Notes: a model not told the origin generated them from the letters alone. 64,000 nucleotides of DNA from PFJX01 sp963713085 (GCA_963713085.1 CAVQKQ010000010.1:62001-126000), one strand, 5' to 3'; shown: positions 45,245 to 55,318, counted from the first letter of the stretch. Numbers and translations are program-made.

Positions 45245-46357
45245 ATGCTGGAAACAGCCATCGTCGGCGGCGGACTGTGCGGGCTGGCCCTGGCCTGCAC
45301 GCTCAAGGCCGGGCCGGGCGGATTCGCCCTGTTCGAGGCCCGTCAGCGCCTGGGCGGGCGCATCCTGTCCCAGGCCTGTCGCAACGCCGGCATGGCCCTG
45401 GACCTGGGGCCCACCTGGTATTGGCCGGACACCCAGCCGCGCATCACCCGCCTCATCGCCGACCTTGGGCTGAACGGCTTTCCCCAGCACGACAGCGGCG
45501 CCGTCCTCAGACAGACCGACCCCGAAGTCGCTCCCTCCGCCATGGCGGTGGCGGGCGTGCACAGCGACGCCTGGCGTGTGGAGGGGGGCATGGCCAGCCT
45601 GGTCGAGGCCCTGGCGCGGCGCCTGCCCGCCGAGAATATCCACCTGGACCATGTGCTGACCGGGGTCTCCGATCAGGGAGACCATGTGGAACTGCATTTT
45701 CAGAATGGCACCACCCGCCGATCGGTAACGGCCCGCCGGGCGGTGCTGGCCGTGCCGCCTCGCCTGCTCGACGAGCGGGTGGTGTTTAAACCGGCATTGG
45801 ACCCTGCCTTGGCCGAGGCCATGCGGGCCAGCCACACCTGGATGGCGGAACAGGCCAAGGTGGTCATGGGCTATTCCCGCCCGTTCTGGCGCGAAGCCGG
45901 GCTGTCCGGCAACGCCTTCTCCCAGTATCCCCAGGCGGTCCTGGCCGAGACCGCCGATGCCTGCGATGCCGACGGTTCCAGGGCGGCCCTCATGGGTTTT
46001 CTGGCCCTGCCGGCCGCATCGAGAACCGCCTTCAAGGCAGGCCTGCCCATGCTCATGGCCAGCCAGATGGCCCGGTTGTTCGGCGCGGAGGGACAAAACG
46101 GCGAAATCCACTATCAGGACTGGGCCGAAGAACCGTTCACCTGCAGCAGGCTGGATCTGAGTCCGCCCGCCTACCACCCTGCCTATGGCGATCCCGGTCT
46201 GCGCCGGGCCTGGTGGGGTGGGCGGCTCCACTTCGGCGCCACGGAAACCGCGCGTTACGGCGGGGGCTACCTGGAAGGCGCCCTGGAGGCCGCCGGGCGC
46301 ATCCGGCAGGACCTCTACGCCCGGGAAGAGCAGGCCATGGTGGAGGCCGGGCGGTGA
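45245..46357 (+). CDS. FAD-dependent amine oxidase family protein
   Basis: A 370-residue flavoprotein. The dinucleotide-binding GGGLCGLALA (about 8-17), the ARQRLGGRI motif and a C-terminal FAD segment (RLHFGATETARYGGGYLEGALEAA) are typical of the NAD(P)-binding Rossmann/amine-oxidase family. Residues such as W-Y-W-P and the GGMASLVEALARRL region are conserved. The substrate could be an amine, a polyamine or a carotenoid-like compound. The start at 45245 (MLETAIVGGG) is the first Met before the FAD motif, and a longer frame has no conserved character. It is followed at 11 bp by dadA. Confidence 0.85.
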   Translation: MLETAIVGGGLCGLALACTLKAGPGGFALFEARQRLGGRILSQACRNAGMALDLGPTWYWPDTQPRITRLIADLGLNGFPQHDSGAVLRQTDPEVAPSAMAVAGVHSDAWRVEGGMASLVEALARRLPAENIHLDHVLTGVSDQGDHVELHFQNGTTRRSVTARRAVLAVPPRLLDERVVFKPALDPALAEAMRASHTWMAEQAKVVMGYSRPFWREAGLSGNAFSQYPQAVLAETADACDADGSRAALMGFLALPAASRTAFKAGLPMLMASQMARLFGAEGQNGEIHYQDWAEEPFTCSRLDLSPPAYHPAYGDPGLRRAWWGGRLHFGATETARYGGGYLEGALEAAGRIRQDLYAREEQAMVEAGR

Positions 46358-46367
46358 GGGCGGGGCG

Positions 46368-47681
46368 ATGAAGATCATTGTCCTGGGCAGCGGCGTCATC
46401 GGCGTCAGCAGCGCCTATTACCTGGCCAAGGCCGGCCACGAGGTCTGCGTGGTGGATCGCCGCGCGGGCCCCGCCCAGGAAACCAGCTTCGCCAACGCCG
46501 GCGAAATCTCGCCCGGCTACGCGGCGCCCTGGGCCGGCCCCGGCATGCCGTTCAAGGCCCTGAAATGGATGCTGATACCGCATCCGCCCCTGTTGATCCG
46601 TCCCACCCTGGAGGCTGGGCTGTGGCGTTGGCTCGGCGCCGCCTTGGGCAACTGCACGGTGGCCCGTTACCGGGTCAACAAGGGGCGCATGGTGCGCCTG
46701 GCCGAATACAGCCGGGACTGCCTGTCGGAACTTCGGGCCGAGACCGGCATCCGCTACGACGAGCGGGGCCGGGGCACCCTGCAGTTGTTCCGGACCTGGA
46801 AGCAGATGGAAGCCGCCGTCCGGGACACCGAGATCCTGCTGGACTACGGCGTGCCCTTCGAACTGCTGGAAGGCGAGAGCTGCGTCCGCTACGAACCGGC
46901 CCTGGCGCCGGTGCTGGACAAATTCGTGGGCGCCTTGCGCCTGCCCGGCGACGAGACCGGCGATTGCTACAAGTTCACCGTGGGCCTTGCCCGGCAGGCC
47001 GAGGCCCTGGGGGTGCGCTTCCGCAACAGCACCCGGATCCGAGGCCTGGCCAGGGACGGCCGGCGCGTCACCGGGGTGCAGACCGAATCCGGCCTGCTCC
47101 AGGCCGACGCCTATCTGGTGGCCTTGGGCAGTTATTCGCCCCTGCTGCTGAGGCCCCTGGGCATCGACCTGCCGATCTATCCGGTCAAGGGTTATTCCAT
47201 CAGCGTCCCCATCACCGATCCGGCCAGGGCGCCCGAGTCCACCCTCATGGATGAAACCTACAAGGTCGCGATCACGCGTCTGGGAGATCGCATCCGGGTA
47301 GGCGGCACGGCGGAACTGGCCGGCTACGACCTGCGCCTGCCGGAGGCCCGCCGGGCCACTTTGAGCCATGTGGTCGGCGACCTGTTTCCCCAGGCCGGCG
47401 ACCTCGACCGGGCCGAATTCTGGACCGGACTGCGGCCCATGACGCCGGACGGCACCCCCATCCTCGGGCCCACCCCTTATACCAACCTCTACCTCAACAC
47501 CGGCCACGGCACCCTGGGCTGGACCATGGCCGCCGGCAGCGGCCGGGTCCTGGCCGACCTGCTGGGCGGGCGGCTGCCGGACATCGACATGGAGGGCCTG
47601 ACGCTGGCGCGTTACGGGCGCGCCAAACGGGGTGGGCAGGGCGCCGAAGCCGGCCAGGATGTCCAGACCGCCAGCCCCTGA
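46368..47681 (+). CDS. dadA: D-amino acid dehydrogenase
   Basis: A 437-residue FAD enzyme oxidatively deaminating D-amino acids, with electrons passed to the respiratory chain. Signatures: GSGVIGVSSAYYLAKAGHEV (about 7-26), QETSFANAGEISPGYAAPWAGPG (about 37-59), TGDCYKFT, and the C-terminal LNTGHGTLGWTMAAGSGRVLADLLGG. The alanine racemase gene that often follows dadA is not nearby. It lies 11 bp downstream of the amine oxidase gene, so the two likely form an operon. Confidence 0.93.
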   Translation: MKIIVLGSGVIGVSSAYYLAKAGHEVCVVDRRAGPAQETSFANAGEISPGYAAPWAGPGMPFKALKWMLIPHPPLLIRPTLEAGLWRWLGAALGNCTVARYRVNKGRMVRLAEYSRDCLSELRAETGIRYDERGRGTLQLFRTWKQMEAAVRDTEILLDYGVPFELLEGESCVRYEPALAPVLDKFVGALRLPGDETGDCYKFTVGLARQAEALGVRFRNSTRIRGLARDGRRVTGVQTESGLLQADAYLVALGSYSPLLLRPLGIDLPIYPVKGYSISVPITDPARAPESTLMDETYKVAITRLGDRIRVGGTAELAGYDLRLPEARRATLSHVVGDLFPQAGDLDRAEFWTGLRPMTPDGTPILGPTPYTNLYLNTGHGTLGWTMAAGSGRVLADLLGGRLPDIDMEGLTLARYGRAKRGGQGAEAGQDVQTASP

Positions 47682-47764
47682 AGCGGCCCGTGCCGGGATG
47701 TGGAAACGCTATTGCGGCCGGGCAACTGCGATAATGCCGGCAATCCCCCTTTCCGCTAAAGACG

Positions 47765-48655
47765 ATGCCCATCCAGTGGTTTCCCGGTCACATGAATTCG
47801 GCGCGCAGGAAGGCGGCCGAAACCATGGAGCACATCGATGTGGTGATCGAGATCCTGGACGCCCGCCTGCCCGAGGCCAGCAGCAATCCCATGATCAAGG
47901 AGCTGCGCCTGTTCCGCCAGCGCCCCTGCCTCAAGGTCCTCAACAAGGCTGATCTGGCCGATCCGGCGGTGACCAAGGTCTGGCTGGATTTCTACGATAG
48001 CCAGGCCGGGGTCAAGGCGGTGGCCGTCTCCGCCAAGAAGCCGGGCGACGCCGCCCGCCTGCCGGCCCTGTGCCAGGCCTTGGCGCCCCACCGTAACGAG
48101 AACTCCAAGCCCCTGCGCATGATGATCATGGGCATCCCCAACGTGGGCAAGTCCACCCTTATGAACGCCCTGCTCAAGCGGCGGGTGGCCGCGGTGGGGG
48201 ACGAGCCGGCGGTGACCAAGTCCCAGCAGCGCTTTGAATTGGGGCCGCGCATGTCCATCACCGATACCCCCGGCCTGATGTGGCCCAAAATCGAGCACGA
48301 CAGCGACGGCTACATGCTGGCCGCCAGCCACGCCATCGGCCGCAACGCGGTCATCGACGAGGAGGTGGCCGTGTTCCTGGCCGGCATCCTGCTGGACCGC
48401 TACCCCGATGCCGTCGCCGCCCGCTATGGCGTGCCCGTGGCAGGCCTGGACGCGGTGGGAGTCGTGGAGACCGTGGCCCGGCGGCGCGGTTGCCTGGTGA
48501 AGGGCGGCGGTGGGGTCCCGGACCTGGAAAAGGCCGCCATGATCCTGCTGACGGACTACCGGGACGGTGTCCTGGGCCGCATCAGCCTGGAGACTCCGGA
48601 AAGCCGGCGGGCCATGCTGGAGGAAGTGGTGGAGGGTGGCGGCAAGGCAGCCTAA
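47765..48655 (+). CDS. ylqF: Ribosome biogenesis GTPase RbgA/YlqF
   Basis: A 296-residue circularly permuted GTPase acting in 50S subunit maturation. The G motifs appear in the order G4 NKAD (about 60), G1 GIPNVGKST (about 121-129) and G3 DTPG (about 163-166). PGHMNSARRKAAE near the N-terminus is the family opening. The C-terminal helical domain is intact. No unusual features. It is convergent with the LysR gene. Confidence 0.93.
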   Translation: MPIQWFPGHMNSARRKAAETMEHIDVVIEILDARLPEASSNPMIKELRLFRQRPCLKVLNKADLADPAVTKVWLDFYDSQAGVKAVAVSAKKPGDAARLPALCQALAPHRNENSKPLRMMIMGIPNVGKSTLMNALLKRRVAAVGDEPAVTKSQQRFELGPRMSITDTPGLMWPKIEHDSDGYMLAASHAIGRNAVIDEEVAVFLAGILLDRYPDAVAARYGVPVAGLDAVGVVETVARRRGCLVKGGGGVPDLEKAAMILLTDYRDGVLGRISLETPESRRAMLEEVVEGGGKAA

Positions 48656-48673
48656 TGTCCCGCGCCGGAGCCC

Positions 48674-49582
48674 TCAGGCTTGCCCCGACCGCCATGACGG
48701 CTGAGTGAACGCCGTCGCCAGAAAATCCACCAGGCCCCGCACCTTGCCCGAGAGGTGCTTGCGGGTGGGATAGACCGCATAGATGCCGATCTCTTCTCCC
48801 TCCAATTCCGGCAACAGCCGAACCAGGCGGCCATCGGCGAGATCGCGGCCGATCAGGAAATCCGGTTGCAGGATGATGCCCTGGTGGTCCAGGGCCGCCG
48901 CCCTACAGGTATCGCCGTTGTTGGTATGGAAGTGGGGATGGGTGCGCACGCTCTGAAGGCCGTCCGGCCCTTTCAGGGTCAGGTTGTCGCCAGAGGCGGC
49001 ATAGCTATAGCCGAGGTATTTGTGCCGGGCCAGGTCGGCCAGGCTGGCGGGGGTCCCATGGGCGGCCAGATAGCCCGGTGAGGCGCACAGCAGCAGCCGG
49101 GTGCTGGCGAGGCGGCGGGACACCAGGGAGGAGTCCGCCATCCTGCTGATGCGGATGGCCAGGTCGAAGCCCTCTTCCAGTAGGTCCACCACCCGGTCGT
49201 TGAGGGTCACGTCCATCTCGACCTCGGGATGGAAGGCCAGGAACGCCCCCCACAGCGGTGCCAGATGCAGGACGCCGAAGGAGAGGGGGGCGCTGACCCG
49301 CAGCAGCCCCGCCACCCTGCCGGTGGCGGATGACACCACGCCATCCGCCTCCTCCAGGTCCGCGAGGATTTGTTTCGCGCGGATCAGGTAATCGCGCCCA
49401 GCCTCGGTCAGGGACAGGCGCCGGGTGGTCCGATGCAACAGGCTGGCCCCCAGGCGTGTCTCAAGGTCCTGGACAAGGCGGGATACCGCTGTCTTGGAAG
49501 CGTGCAGCAATTCCGCCGCCGCGACGAAACTGCCCATGTCCACCACGGCGACGAAGGCCTCCAGCTCACGAAATCGGTCCAT
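48674..49582 (-). CDS. LysR-family transcriptional regulator
   Basis: A 302-residue regulator. The N-terminal winged HTH (FRELEAFVAVVDMGSFVAAAELLHASKTAVSRLVQDLETRLG, about 4-44) is followed by the LysR effector-binding domain (GLLRVSAPLSFG, and later GYLAAHGTPASLADLARHKYLGYS). It is divergent from the LigB-type dioxygenase gene at 49693 across a 110-bp AT-rich gap, so it probably controls that gene and the cytochrome b561 and YceI genes behind it. The effector is unknown. Confidence 0.92.
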   Translation of the reverse strand: MDRFRELEAFVAVVDMGSFVAAAELLHASKTAVSRLVQDLETRLGASLLHRTTRRLSLTEAGRDYLIRAKQILADLEEADGVVSSATGRVAGLLRVSAPLSFGVLHLAPLWGAFLAFHPEVEMDVTLNDRVVDLLEEGFDLAIRISRMADSSLVSRRLASTRLLLCASPGYLAAHGTPASLADLARHKYLGYSYAASGDNLTLKGPDGLQSVRTHPHFHTNNGDTCRAAALDHQGIILQPDFLIGRDLADGRLVRLLPELEGEEIGIYAVYPTRKHLSGKVRGLVDFLATAFTQPSWRSGQA

Positions 49583-49692
49583 GGAGATTATCCAGAATTA
49601 CAGGATAGCTAATCACTGTATTACATATTTATCCTGTTATGCATGGCCAATATAGTAAGAGCGTCAACCCTGCAACGACCTTGTCACACCTC

Positions 49693-50535
49693 ATGAAACT
49701 GCCCACCCTGTTCATCTCCCACGGCGCGCCCACCTTCGCGCTGGAGCCGGGCCCTGCCGGCCGCGCCCTGAAGGCGTTGGGCGCGGCCCTGCCCAGGCCC
49801 GGGGCCGTCCTGGTGATCTCGCCCCATTGGCTCACCGCGGGGCTGGAGGTCACCACCCATCCCCAGCCGCGGACGCTGCACGATTTCGGCGGTTTTCCCG
49901 AGGCCCTCTACGAATTACGCTATCCGGCACCGGGCCAGCCCCAGGTGGCCGAACAGGTCCTGGCCCGCCTGACGCGTGCCGGCCTGCCCGCCCGGGCCAA
50001 TCCCAAGCGGGGCCTGGATCACGGTTGCTGGGCGCCCCTCATGCACCTGTACCCGGAGGCCGACGTGCCGGTGCTGCAGTTGTCGCTGCCCCTGACCGAT
50101 TCCCTCGACATCCTTCAGGAAGTGGGACGGGTGCTGGAGCCGCTGCGGGAATCTGCCGGGCTGCTGATCGTCGCCTCCGGCAGCATCACCCACAACCTGT
50201 ACGACCTGACCCCCGGCCAGGAAACCCCTTCTGGATACGCAGCAGGGTTCATGGCTTGGATGGCCCACGCCATCGCCGCCGGGAACCTGGATGCGCTGCG
50301 GGACTACCGCCGTCTGGCCCCCAGTGCGGCGCGCGCCCATCCCACCGATGAACATCTCCAACCCCTGTTCATCGCCATCGGTGCGGCGGGCGTCGACTGG
50401 GCCCGTTCCTTCCGCCTGGCTGGCGGCCTGACCTACGGGGTGATCGGCATGGATGCCTACGGCTTCGGTATTGAAGAGGCCCTGCTGCCGGCATTCCATG
50501 CCGCCGCCGAGTCCGGCCAAACCCTTTCCGCCTGA
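49693..50535 (+). CDS. LigB/DODA-type extradiol dioxygenase
   Basis: A 280-residue protein of the class III extradiol ring-cleavage (4,5-DOPA dioxygenase) family. Metal ligand candidates: FISHGAPTF (His about 9), SPHWLTAG (His about 46), the DHGCWAPL motif (His about 112) and SITHNLYDL (His near 170). The pattern is that of YgiD-type 4,5-DOPA-extradiol dioxygenases. Substrate unproven. It is followed at 17 bp by cytochrome b561 and YceI genes. This gene order with a divergent LysR gene recurs in betaproteobacteria. Confidence 0.9.
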   Translation: MKLPTLFISHGAPTFALEPGPAGRALKALGAALPRPGAVLVISPHWLTAGLEVTTHPQPRTLHDFGGFPEALYELRYPAPGQPQVAEQVLARLTRAGLPARANPKRGLDHGCWAPLMHLYPEADVPVLQLSLPLTDSLDILQEVGRVLEPLRESAGLLIVASGSITHNLYDLTPGQETPSGYAAGFMAWMAHAIAAGNLDALRDYRRLAPSAARAHPTDEHLQPLFIAIGAAGVDWARSFRLAGGLTYGVIGMDAYGFGIEEALLPAFHAAAESGQTLSA

Positions 50536-50552
50536 GTACGAAGGAGCGACAA

Positions 50553-51113
50553 ATGGCATACCCGATCGACCCTCCGGCACGTTACACCAGCACCGCAATC
50601 GCCTTCCACTGGCTGATCGCCCTGGCCATCGCCGGAACCTTCACCCTGGGCTTGTACATGAGTGACCTGGCCCTTTCCCCGGACAAGCTGCGCCTGTACA
50701 GCTGGCACAAGTGGGTGGGCGTGACCCTGTTCCTGCTGGTCTGCCTCAGGCTGGCCTGGCGCCTGCTGAATCCCCCGCCCGCATTGCCCGAGCCCATGCC
50801 CGGCTGGCAGCGCTTGGCCGCGGAATGGACCCACATCCTGCTGTATGTCCTGATGTTCGCGATCCCCCTCAGCGGCTGGCTGATGAGTTCCGCCAAGGGA
50901 TTCCAGACGGTCTGGTTCGGGGTGCTGCCCATTCCCGATCTGCTGTCCAAGAGCAAGGTATTGGGGGAACAACTGGAACTGGTCCACAAGGGGCTGAATT
51001 TTTTCATGGCATTCCTGGTGGCGGGGCATGCCCTGGCCGCCTTCAAGCATCACTACCTGGACCGGGACGACGTCCTGCTGCGCATGCTGCCCGAACGCCA
51101 GCATCCTCGATAA
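50553..51113 (+). CDS. Cytochrome b561-type membrane protein
   Basis: A 186-residue protein with four membrane helices and haem-ligand histidines in helices 1 (AFHWLIALAIAGTFTLG), 2 (SWHKWVGVTLFLLVCLRLAW), 3 (WTHILLYVLMFAIPLSGW) and 4 (GHALAAFKHHYLDRDD). It belongs to the cytochrome b561 family, moving electrons across the inner membrane. The AAGGAG ribosome site precedes the ATG by seven bases. It is the middle gene of the dioxygenase-b561-YceI set. Confidence 0.9.
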   Translation: MAYPIDPPARYTSTAIAFHWLIALAIAGTFTLGLYMSDLALSPDKLRLYSWHKWVGVTLFLLVCLRLAWRLLNPPPALPEPMPGWQRLAAEWTHILLYVLMFAIPLSGWLMSSAKGFQTVWFGVLPIPDLLSKSKVLGEQLELVHKGLNFFMAFLVAGHALAAFKHHYLDRDDVLLRMLPERQHPR

Positions 51114-51213
51114 GCCCTTCAGCAGGCATTCTGAAGCGGATCTGAATCTTTCAGCGACGCGATGTCGCTTCGCACCTATACCCACCTTTTTCGTTGACCA
51201 GAGGAATATCCCC

Positions 51214-51786
51214 ATGAAAACCCTAGCCACCCTGTCCCTTGCCTCGTTTGCATTACTCGCCGCCGGCGTCGTCCTGGCCTCGCCGGAAACCTACAGCCTG
51301 GACAACAACCACACCTTCCCCCGCTTTTCCTACAGCCACTTCGGCTACTCGACCCAGTTGAGCCGCTTCGACAAGACCAGCGGCACCATCGTCATCGACC
51401 GGGCCGCCCGGACCGGCTCCGTGGACGTGACCATCGACACCACCTCGGTGGATACGGGTTCCCTGCTCAACGAACACATCCAGGGCCCGGATTTTCTCGA
51501 TACGGCGAAATTTCCCACCGCCACCTACAAGGCCACCCAGATGAAATTCAAGGGCGATACCCCGGTCGCTGTCCTCGGCGAACTGACCCTCAAGGGCATC
51601 ACCAGGCCGGTGATCCTGAAGATCGAGTCCTTCAAGTGCATGCCCCATCCCATGCTTAAGCGGGAGGCGTGCGGCGCCAACGCCAGCGCCAGGGTAAAAC
51701 GCACGGACTTCGCCATGGGCAAGTACGCGCCGTATGTGGGGGACGAGGTGACCCTGGACATCGCCGTGGAGGCCGTGAAGCAGTAG
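51214..51786 (+). CDS. YceI-family periplasmic protein
   Basis: A 190-residue protein with a signal peptide (MKTLATLSLASFALLAAGVVLA) and the YceI lipocalin-like barrel (YSLDNNHTFPRFSYSHFGYSTQ, FDKTSGTIVID, TLKGITRPVILKI and DFAMGKYAPYVGDEVTLDI). The family binds isoprenoid or polyisoprenoid ligands and often follows a cytochrome b561 gene, as here. The gene starts at ATG 51214 with GAGGAA just before it. Confidence 0.92.
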   Translation: MKTLATLSLASFALLAAGVVLASPETYSLDNNHTFPRFSYSHFGYSTQLSRFDKTSGTIVIDRAARTGSVDVTIDTTSVDTGSLLNEHIQGPDFLDTAKFPTATYKATQMKFKGDTPVAVLGELTLKGITRPVILKIESFKCMPHPMLKREACGANASARVKRTDFAMGKYAPYVGDEVTLDIAVEAVKQ

Positions 51787-51911
51787 TCATCCTTTAATCG
51801 CTGTCGACGAGGGCCGGCCGATTACGATCAAGCATCCGAACGGCAATCCAGCGTCCGGAAACCAGACAGGTTAGGATTTGGCTTCGCCATTCCCAGAAGC
51901 CGAGTTAAGTA

Positions 51912-54650
51912 ATGAATTGGTTCAGCAATCTGCTGCGCAAGCCCGCCGTCAAGCCGTCCCTGCCCCCGCCGACGCGTAAACCCGCCAGGCAAAGCGTCGT
52001 CCCGCCGATCGATACCGAAACCCTCCGGAGCGATCTGGCAAAGGCAGCTGATGACGAGGAGCGCGGCCGGGTCGCCACGGATCTGGGTCGGGCGCTGGCG
52101 GGGATGAGGCTGGAACCGCGCAAATCGGACCCGCCCGAAGTTTGGGTGGCGGCCATATCCCACAATCCGGACAAGGCCCTTGCCCTGGCCTGGCTGGCCG
52201 GACTGGCGGGCGATGTCTCGCTGGAGGCGGTGGCGACCCATGGCCGATTCGCCGAAGTCCGTCTCGCCGCAGCCCAGACCATCCGGGACCCGGCGGTGCT
52301 GGAACGGGTTGCCCAGCACAGCCGCGACAAGGACAAGCGCGTCTATCGCCACTGTTCCGAGTCGCTGCGCAAGCGCCGCCAGGCCGATGAGTCGGCCCGC
52401 CGGGGCGAGGCCATCGCCGCGGAGCTGCGCGTCCTGCTGAACCAGGCGCCACTGCCGGTCACCCACCTGCTCGACCTGAAGAAGGAACTGGCCGGCCTGG
52501 AAACGGCGGCCGGACCGATGGCGGCCTGCCACGACCTGATGGACCGGGCCCTGGCCCGCCTGCAGCAGGAGGCCGAGGCCCGCCGCGAACTACAGGCCGG
52601 CCAGAACGCGGCGGCCGCATTGTCGGCGGAGTGCCGCGAGGCCGCCTGGCCGTGGACAGCGCAACTGGACGGCTGGCGCGCGCGCCTGGATGAATTGATC
52701 CGGACCCGGGACGGCCTGCCGGCCTGGTTGGCCGGTCAAGCCGGCGCACGGGGACTGGCGCAGTCGGTGGGCGATATCGAGTCCAGCCTGACGGCACTTG
52801 TCGGGGAAAGCGAACGATTCCAGGCGTGCGAGCAATTCCTCGATGCCCTCGCCGGTGGCATGCCGCCAGACGCCGAAGCCGTTGCCGGCTGGGAGGTCCT
52901 GGACAAACCGGAACACCCGTCCGCGCGCATCCCCCTGGAAACCCGCTGGCATATCTTGCTCGACCTGGCCCCACCGGTCAGCGCTGTCGAGCCGGAGGCC
53001 GCCCCCGCCGTGGCGCCAAAGTCACCACCGCGGATCGATCAGGATGCGCTGCGCGGCCAGTTGGAGGCAATGGAACAGGCCCTGGAGCATGGACACCTGG
53101 CCGATGCCGACGCGGCACTGAAGCAAATCAAGGCGCTTGTTGCCGGCAAAGGTCTGCGCGGCGCCCTGGAAACCCGAATGCAGCATGCCCAGGCGCGGCT
53201 GGAACAACTTCATGGCTGGGCACGGTGGGGCACGGTTCAGGCCAGGGAACAGCTGATCGCAGCCGCCGAGGCATTGCTGGGCGACGGGCGTGAGCCGGAC
53301 GATCTGGCCAGCGCCATCCACACCCTGCGCGAGGAATGGAAGCGCCTGAACAGCCACGGACCGGCCGGGAAGGGGCAGTGGGAACGCTTCGATACCACTT
53401 TGGAAAAAGCCTATCAGCCCGTGGCCGCCCGGCGCGCCGAGCAGGCCGCGCGCAATGCCGAGGCCGCCGCGGTCAAGGAGGCATTGTGCGGCGAGTGGGA
53501 GGCCGAGCTGGCCGCCATCGTCTGGGAGCACGCGGACTACAAGGTCGTGGAAGCGCGCCGCCTAGCGATGCTGAAGCAATGGCGCGCCGCGCCCAAGGCC
53601 GGTTTTGGTCAGGAACGGGCCCTGCGCAAGCGTTTCGACGCCTTGCTGGGCAGCATCGACGATCGTCTGGAAGCCGCCCGGCGTGGCGAATTCGAGCGCC
53701 GCGAACAACTCATCGCCGCTGCGGAGGCATTGCGGGACGACGCTGACCTGGGCCGCGCCATGACCGAGGCCAAGGCATTGCAGGGGCGCTGGCGCCAGGA
53801 GGCGACCGGGCCACGCCTGGGCCGGGGCGACGAGCAGGCCTTGTGGCAACGCTTCCGGGCCGCCTGCGACACGGTATTCGCGCGCCGCGACGCCCAACAT
53901 GCCGAGCAGTCGGCGCTGCGGGAGGAAATGGAGAAGACGCGCCTGGGGTTGCTGGATGCCTTCGCGGCGATAGCCGCGGGGAACGACGCCAACGGGATCG
54001 AACGCGCCCTGGACCGGTTCCGCACCGACTGGAGCGCCACCGAGAAGGCTCCCGCCAAGCGGGAACCCGGCAAACGGGCCAAGGGTGAGGCCGAGGACGG
54101 ATTGGCGGCCCGGTGGCGCGGCCTGCAGCTACAGGCGCAGCAGCGCATCGATGCCTTGCGCCAGGAGGCATACCGGGCGCGCTTCGAACACATGGCCCAC
54201 AAGGCGGCGCTGGCCGAACGCGTCGAGGCGGCGGCGGTCGCCGGCGAGGCCAGCGACGATGTCATCGCCGGGGCCAGGCGGGAATGGGGCGAATTGCCGC
54301 GCCTGCCCGGCAGGCTCGAAGTCCTGCTGGCGGAGCGCTTCGCCGCGGCGACCGGCGCCGCCCGCGAGGCATTGGCCGCCGGCCTCAAGACCCGGGAGGC
54401 CTTGCTGATCGACCTGGAGATCGCCCTCGGCCTGCCCACGCCGGAGGGCTATGCGGAAGTACGCCGGCAACGCCAGCTGGAACGGCTGCAGATGCGCTTC
54501 GGCAATGATTCCTCGGGGCAGGAGGAGGCGGAAACGCTCCTGGCCCAGTGGTATGCCACGGCCGCGACGCCCGATCCTGCCTGCGAGCGGAGAATAGGCG
54601 CCGTGGCGGGCAAGCTCGCAACCCGGGCCGCGCCCGACAACCGCGGCTGA
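51912..54650 (+). CDS. DUF349 helical repeat protein
   Basis: A 912-residue, highly charged, helix-rich protein. After a short N-terminal segment (MNWFSNLLRKPAVKP) it consists of coiled-coil-like repeats such as AIHTLREEWKRLNSHG and EAKALQGRWRQEATG, with the W-K-R-L and G-R-W pattern of DUF349. There is no signal peptide or membrane helix. DUF349 proteins have no settled function. The gene stands alone and is followed by an OmpA-like gene on the opposite strand. Confidence 0.88.
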   Translation: MNWFSNLLRKPAVKPSLPPPTRKPARQSVVPPIDTETLRSDLAKAADDEERGRVATDLGRALAGMRLEPRKSDPPEVWVAAISHNPDKALALAWLAGLAGDVSLEAVATHGRFAEVRLAAAQTIRDPAVLERVAQHSRDKDKRVYRHCSESLRKRRQADESARRGEAIAAELRVLLNQAPLPVTHLLDLKKELAGLETAAGPMAACHDLMDRALARLQQEAEARRELQAGQNAAAALSAECREAAWPWTAQLDGWRARLDELIRTRDGLPAWLAGQAGARGLAQSVGDIESSLTALVGESERFQACEQFLDALAGGMPPDAEAVAGWEVLDKPEHPSARIPLETRWHILLDLAPPVSAVEPEAAPAVAPKSPPRIDQDALRGQLEAMEQALEHGHLADADAALKQIKALVAGKGLRGALETRMQHAQARLEQLHGWARWGTVQAREQLIAAAEALLGDGREPDDLASAIHTLREEWKRLNSHGPAGKGQWERFDTTLEKAYQPVAARRAEQAARNAEAAAVKEALCGEWEAELAAIVWEHADYKVVEARRLAMLKQWRAAPKAGFGQERALRKRFDALLGSIDDRLEAARRGEFERREQLIAAAEALRDDADLGRAMTEAKALQGRWRQEATGPRLGRGDEQALWQRFRAACDTVFARRDAQHAEQSALREEMEKTRLGLLDAFAAIAAGNDANGIERALDRFRTDWSATEKAPAKREPGKRAKGEAEDGLAARWRGLQLQAQQRIDALRQEAYRARFEHMAHKAALAERVEAAAVAGEASDDVIAGARREWGELPRLPGRLEVLLAERFAAATGAAREALAAGLKTREALLIDLEIALGLPTPEGYAEVRRQRQLERLQMRFGNDSSGQEEAETLLAQWYATAATPDPACERRIGAVAGKLATRAAPDNRG

Positions 54651-54670
54651 CGTGGTCCCGGTGCCGGGGT

Positions 54671-55318
54671 CTAGCGCAAGACCAGGATGTCCACCCGGCG
54701 GTTGCTTGTAACGTCCTTGCCCGGGTCCGTCTGGGGGTCACCGGCGCCGTAGGAAATGACCGAGATGCGATGCAGTGGGATGCCGCCGTGGCTGTGGAGA
54801 TAGCGGCCCACGGCATTGGCCCGGGCCTCGCCCAGCAGGTAGTTGTATTCGCCGTTGCCGCTGTTGTCGGTATGGCCTTGGATCTCCAGGTGGTAGGGGT
54901 GGTCCAGGGTCTTCAGGCGGGCAGCCAGCCGGTCCAGCAGCGCGGTATCCGCGCCATCCAATTCCACGGCATTGAGCGGGTACATGTATCTGTCACCGGT
55001 CAGCGTCACGGATTCGATCAGCTTGCCTTCGCCGGACGGATTGGCCTGGCCCCCCGCCTCGGTGATCCGGCCCAGGCGGGCTTCCAGGTCCTGGGCCCGG
55101 GCCAGGGCATCACCGGCCTGAGCCTTCGCCTGTTGTGCCGTCAGGTTGGCCTGCCGGAGGGCTTCCTCGAGCCGTGCCAGGCGCTGGTCATAGTCGGCGG
55201 GCTTTACCTGGGGGATCTGCTCTGGGACGGCCTGACTAGTGGCGCATCCGGGCAGCGCGAACAGGGGGATGACTGCCAGGGCCACGCGGGTGAATCGATA
55301 CGGGAAAGGGTTATTCAT
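54671..55318 (-). CDS. OmpA-family lipoprotein
   Basis: A 215-residue outer-membrane lipoprotein. The lipobox LPGC (about 21-24) follows a signal peptide. A helical linker (YDQRLARLEEALRQANLTAQQAKAQAG) precedes an OmpA C-terminal domain with EIQGHTDNSGNGEYNYLLGEARANAVGRYL and GDPQTDPGKDVTSNRRVDI, which should bind peptidoglycan. The start at 55318 is fixed by AGGAGG in the leader. It could anchor the envelope to the cell wall, as Pal does. It is not linked to tol genes. Confidence 0.9.
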   Translation of the reverse strand: MNNPFPYRFTRVALAVIPLFALPGCATSQAVPEQIPQVKPADYDQRLARLEEALRQANLTAQQAKAQAGDALARAQDLEARLGRITEAGGQANPSGEGKLIESVTLTGDRYMYPLNAVELDGADTALLDRLAARLKTLDHPYHLEIQGHTDNSGNGEYNYLLGEARANAVGRYLHSHGGIPLHRISVISYGAGDPQTDPGKDVTSNRRVDILVLR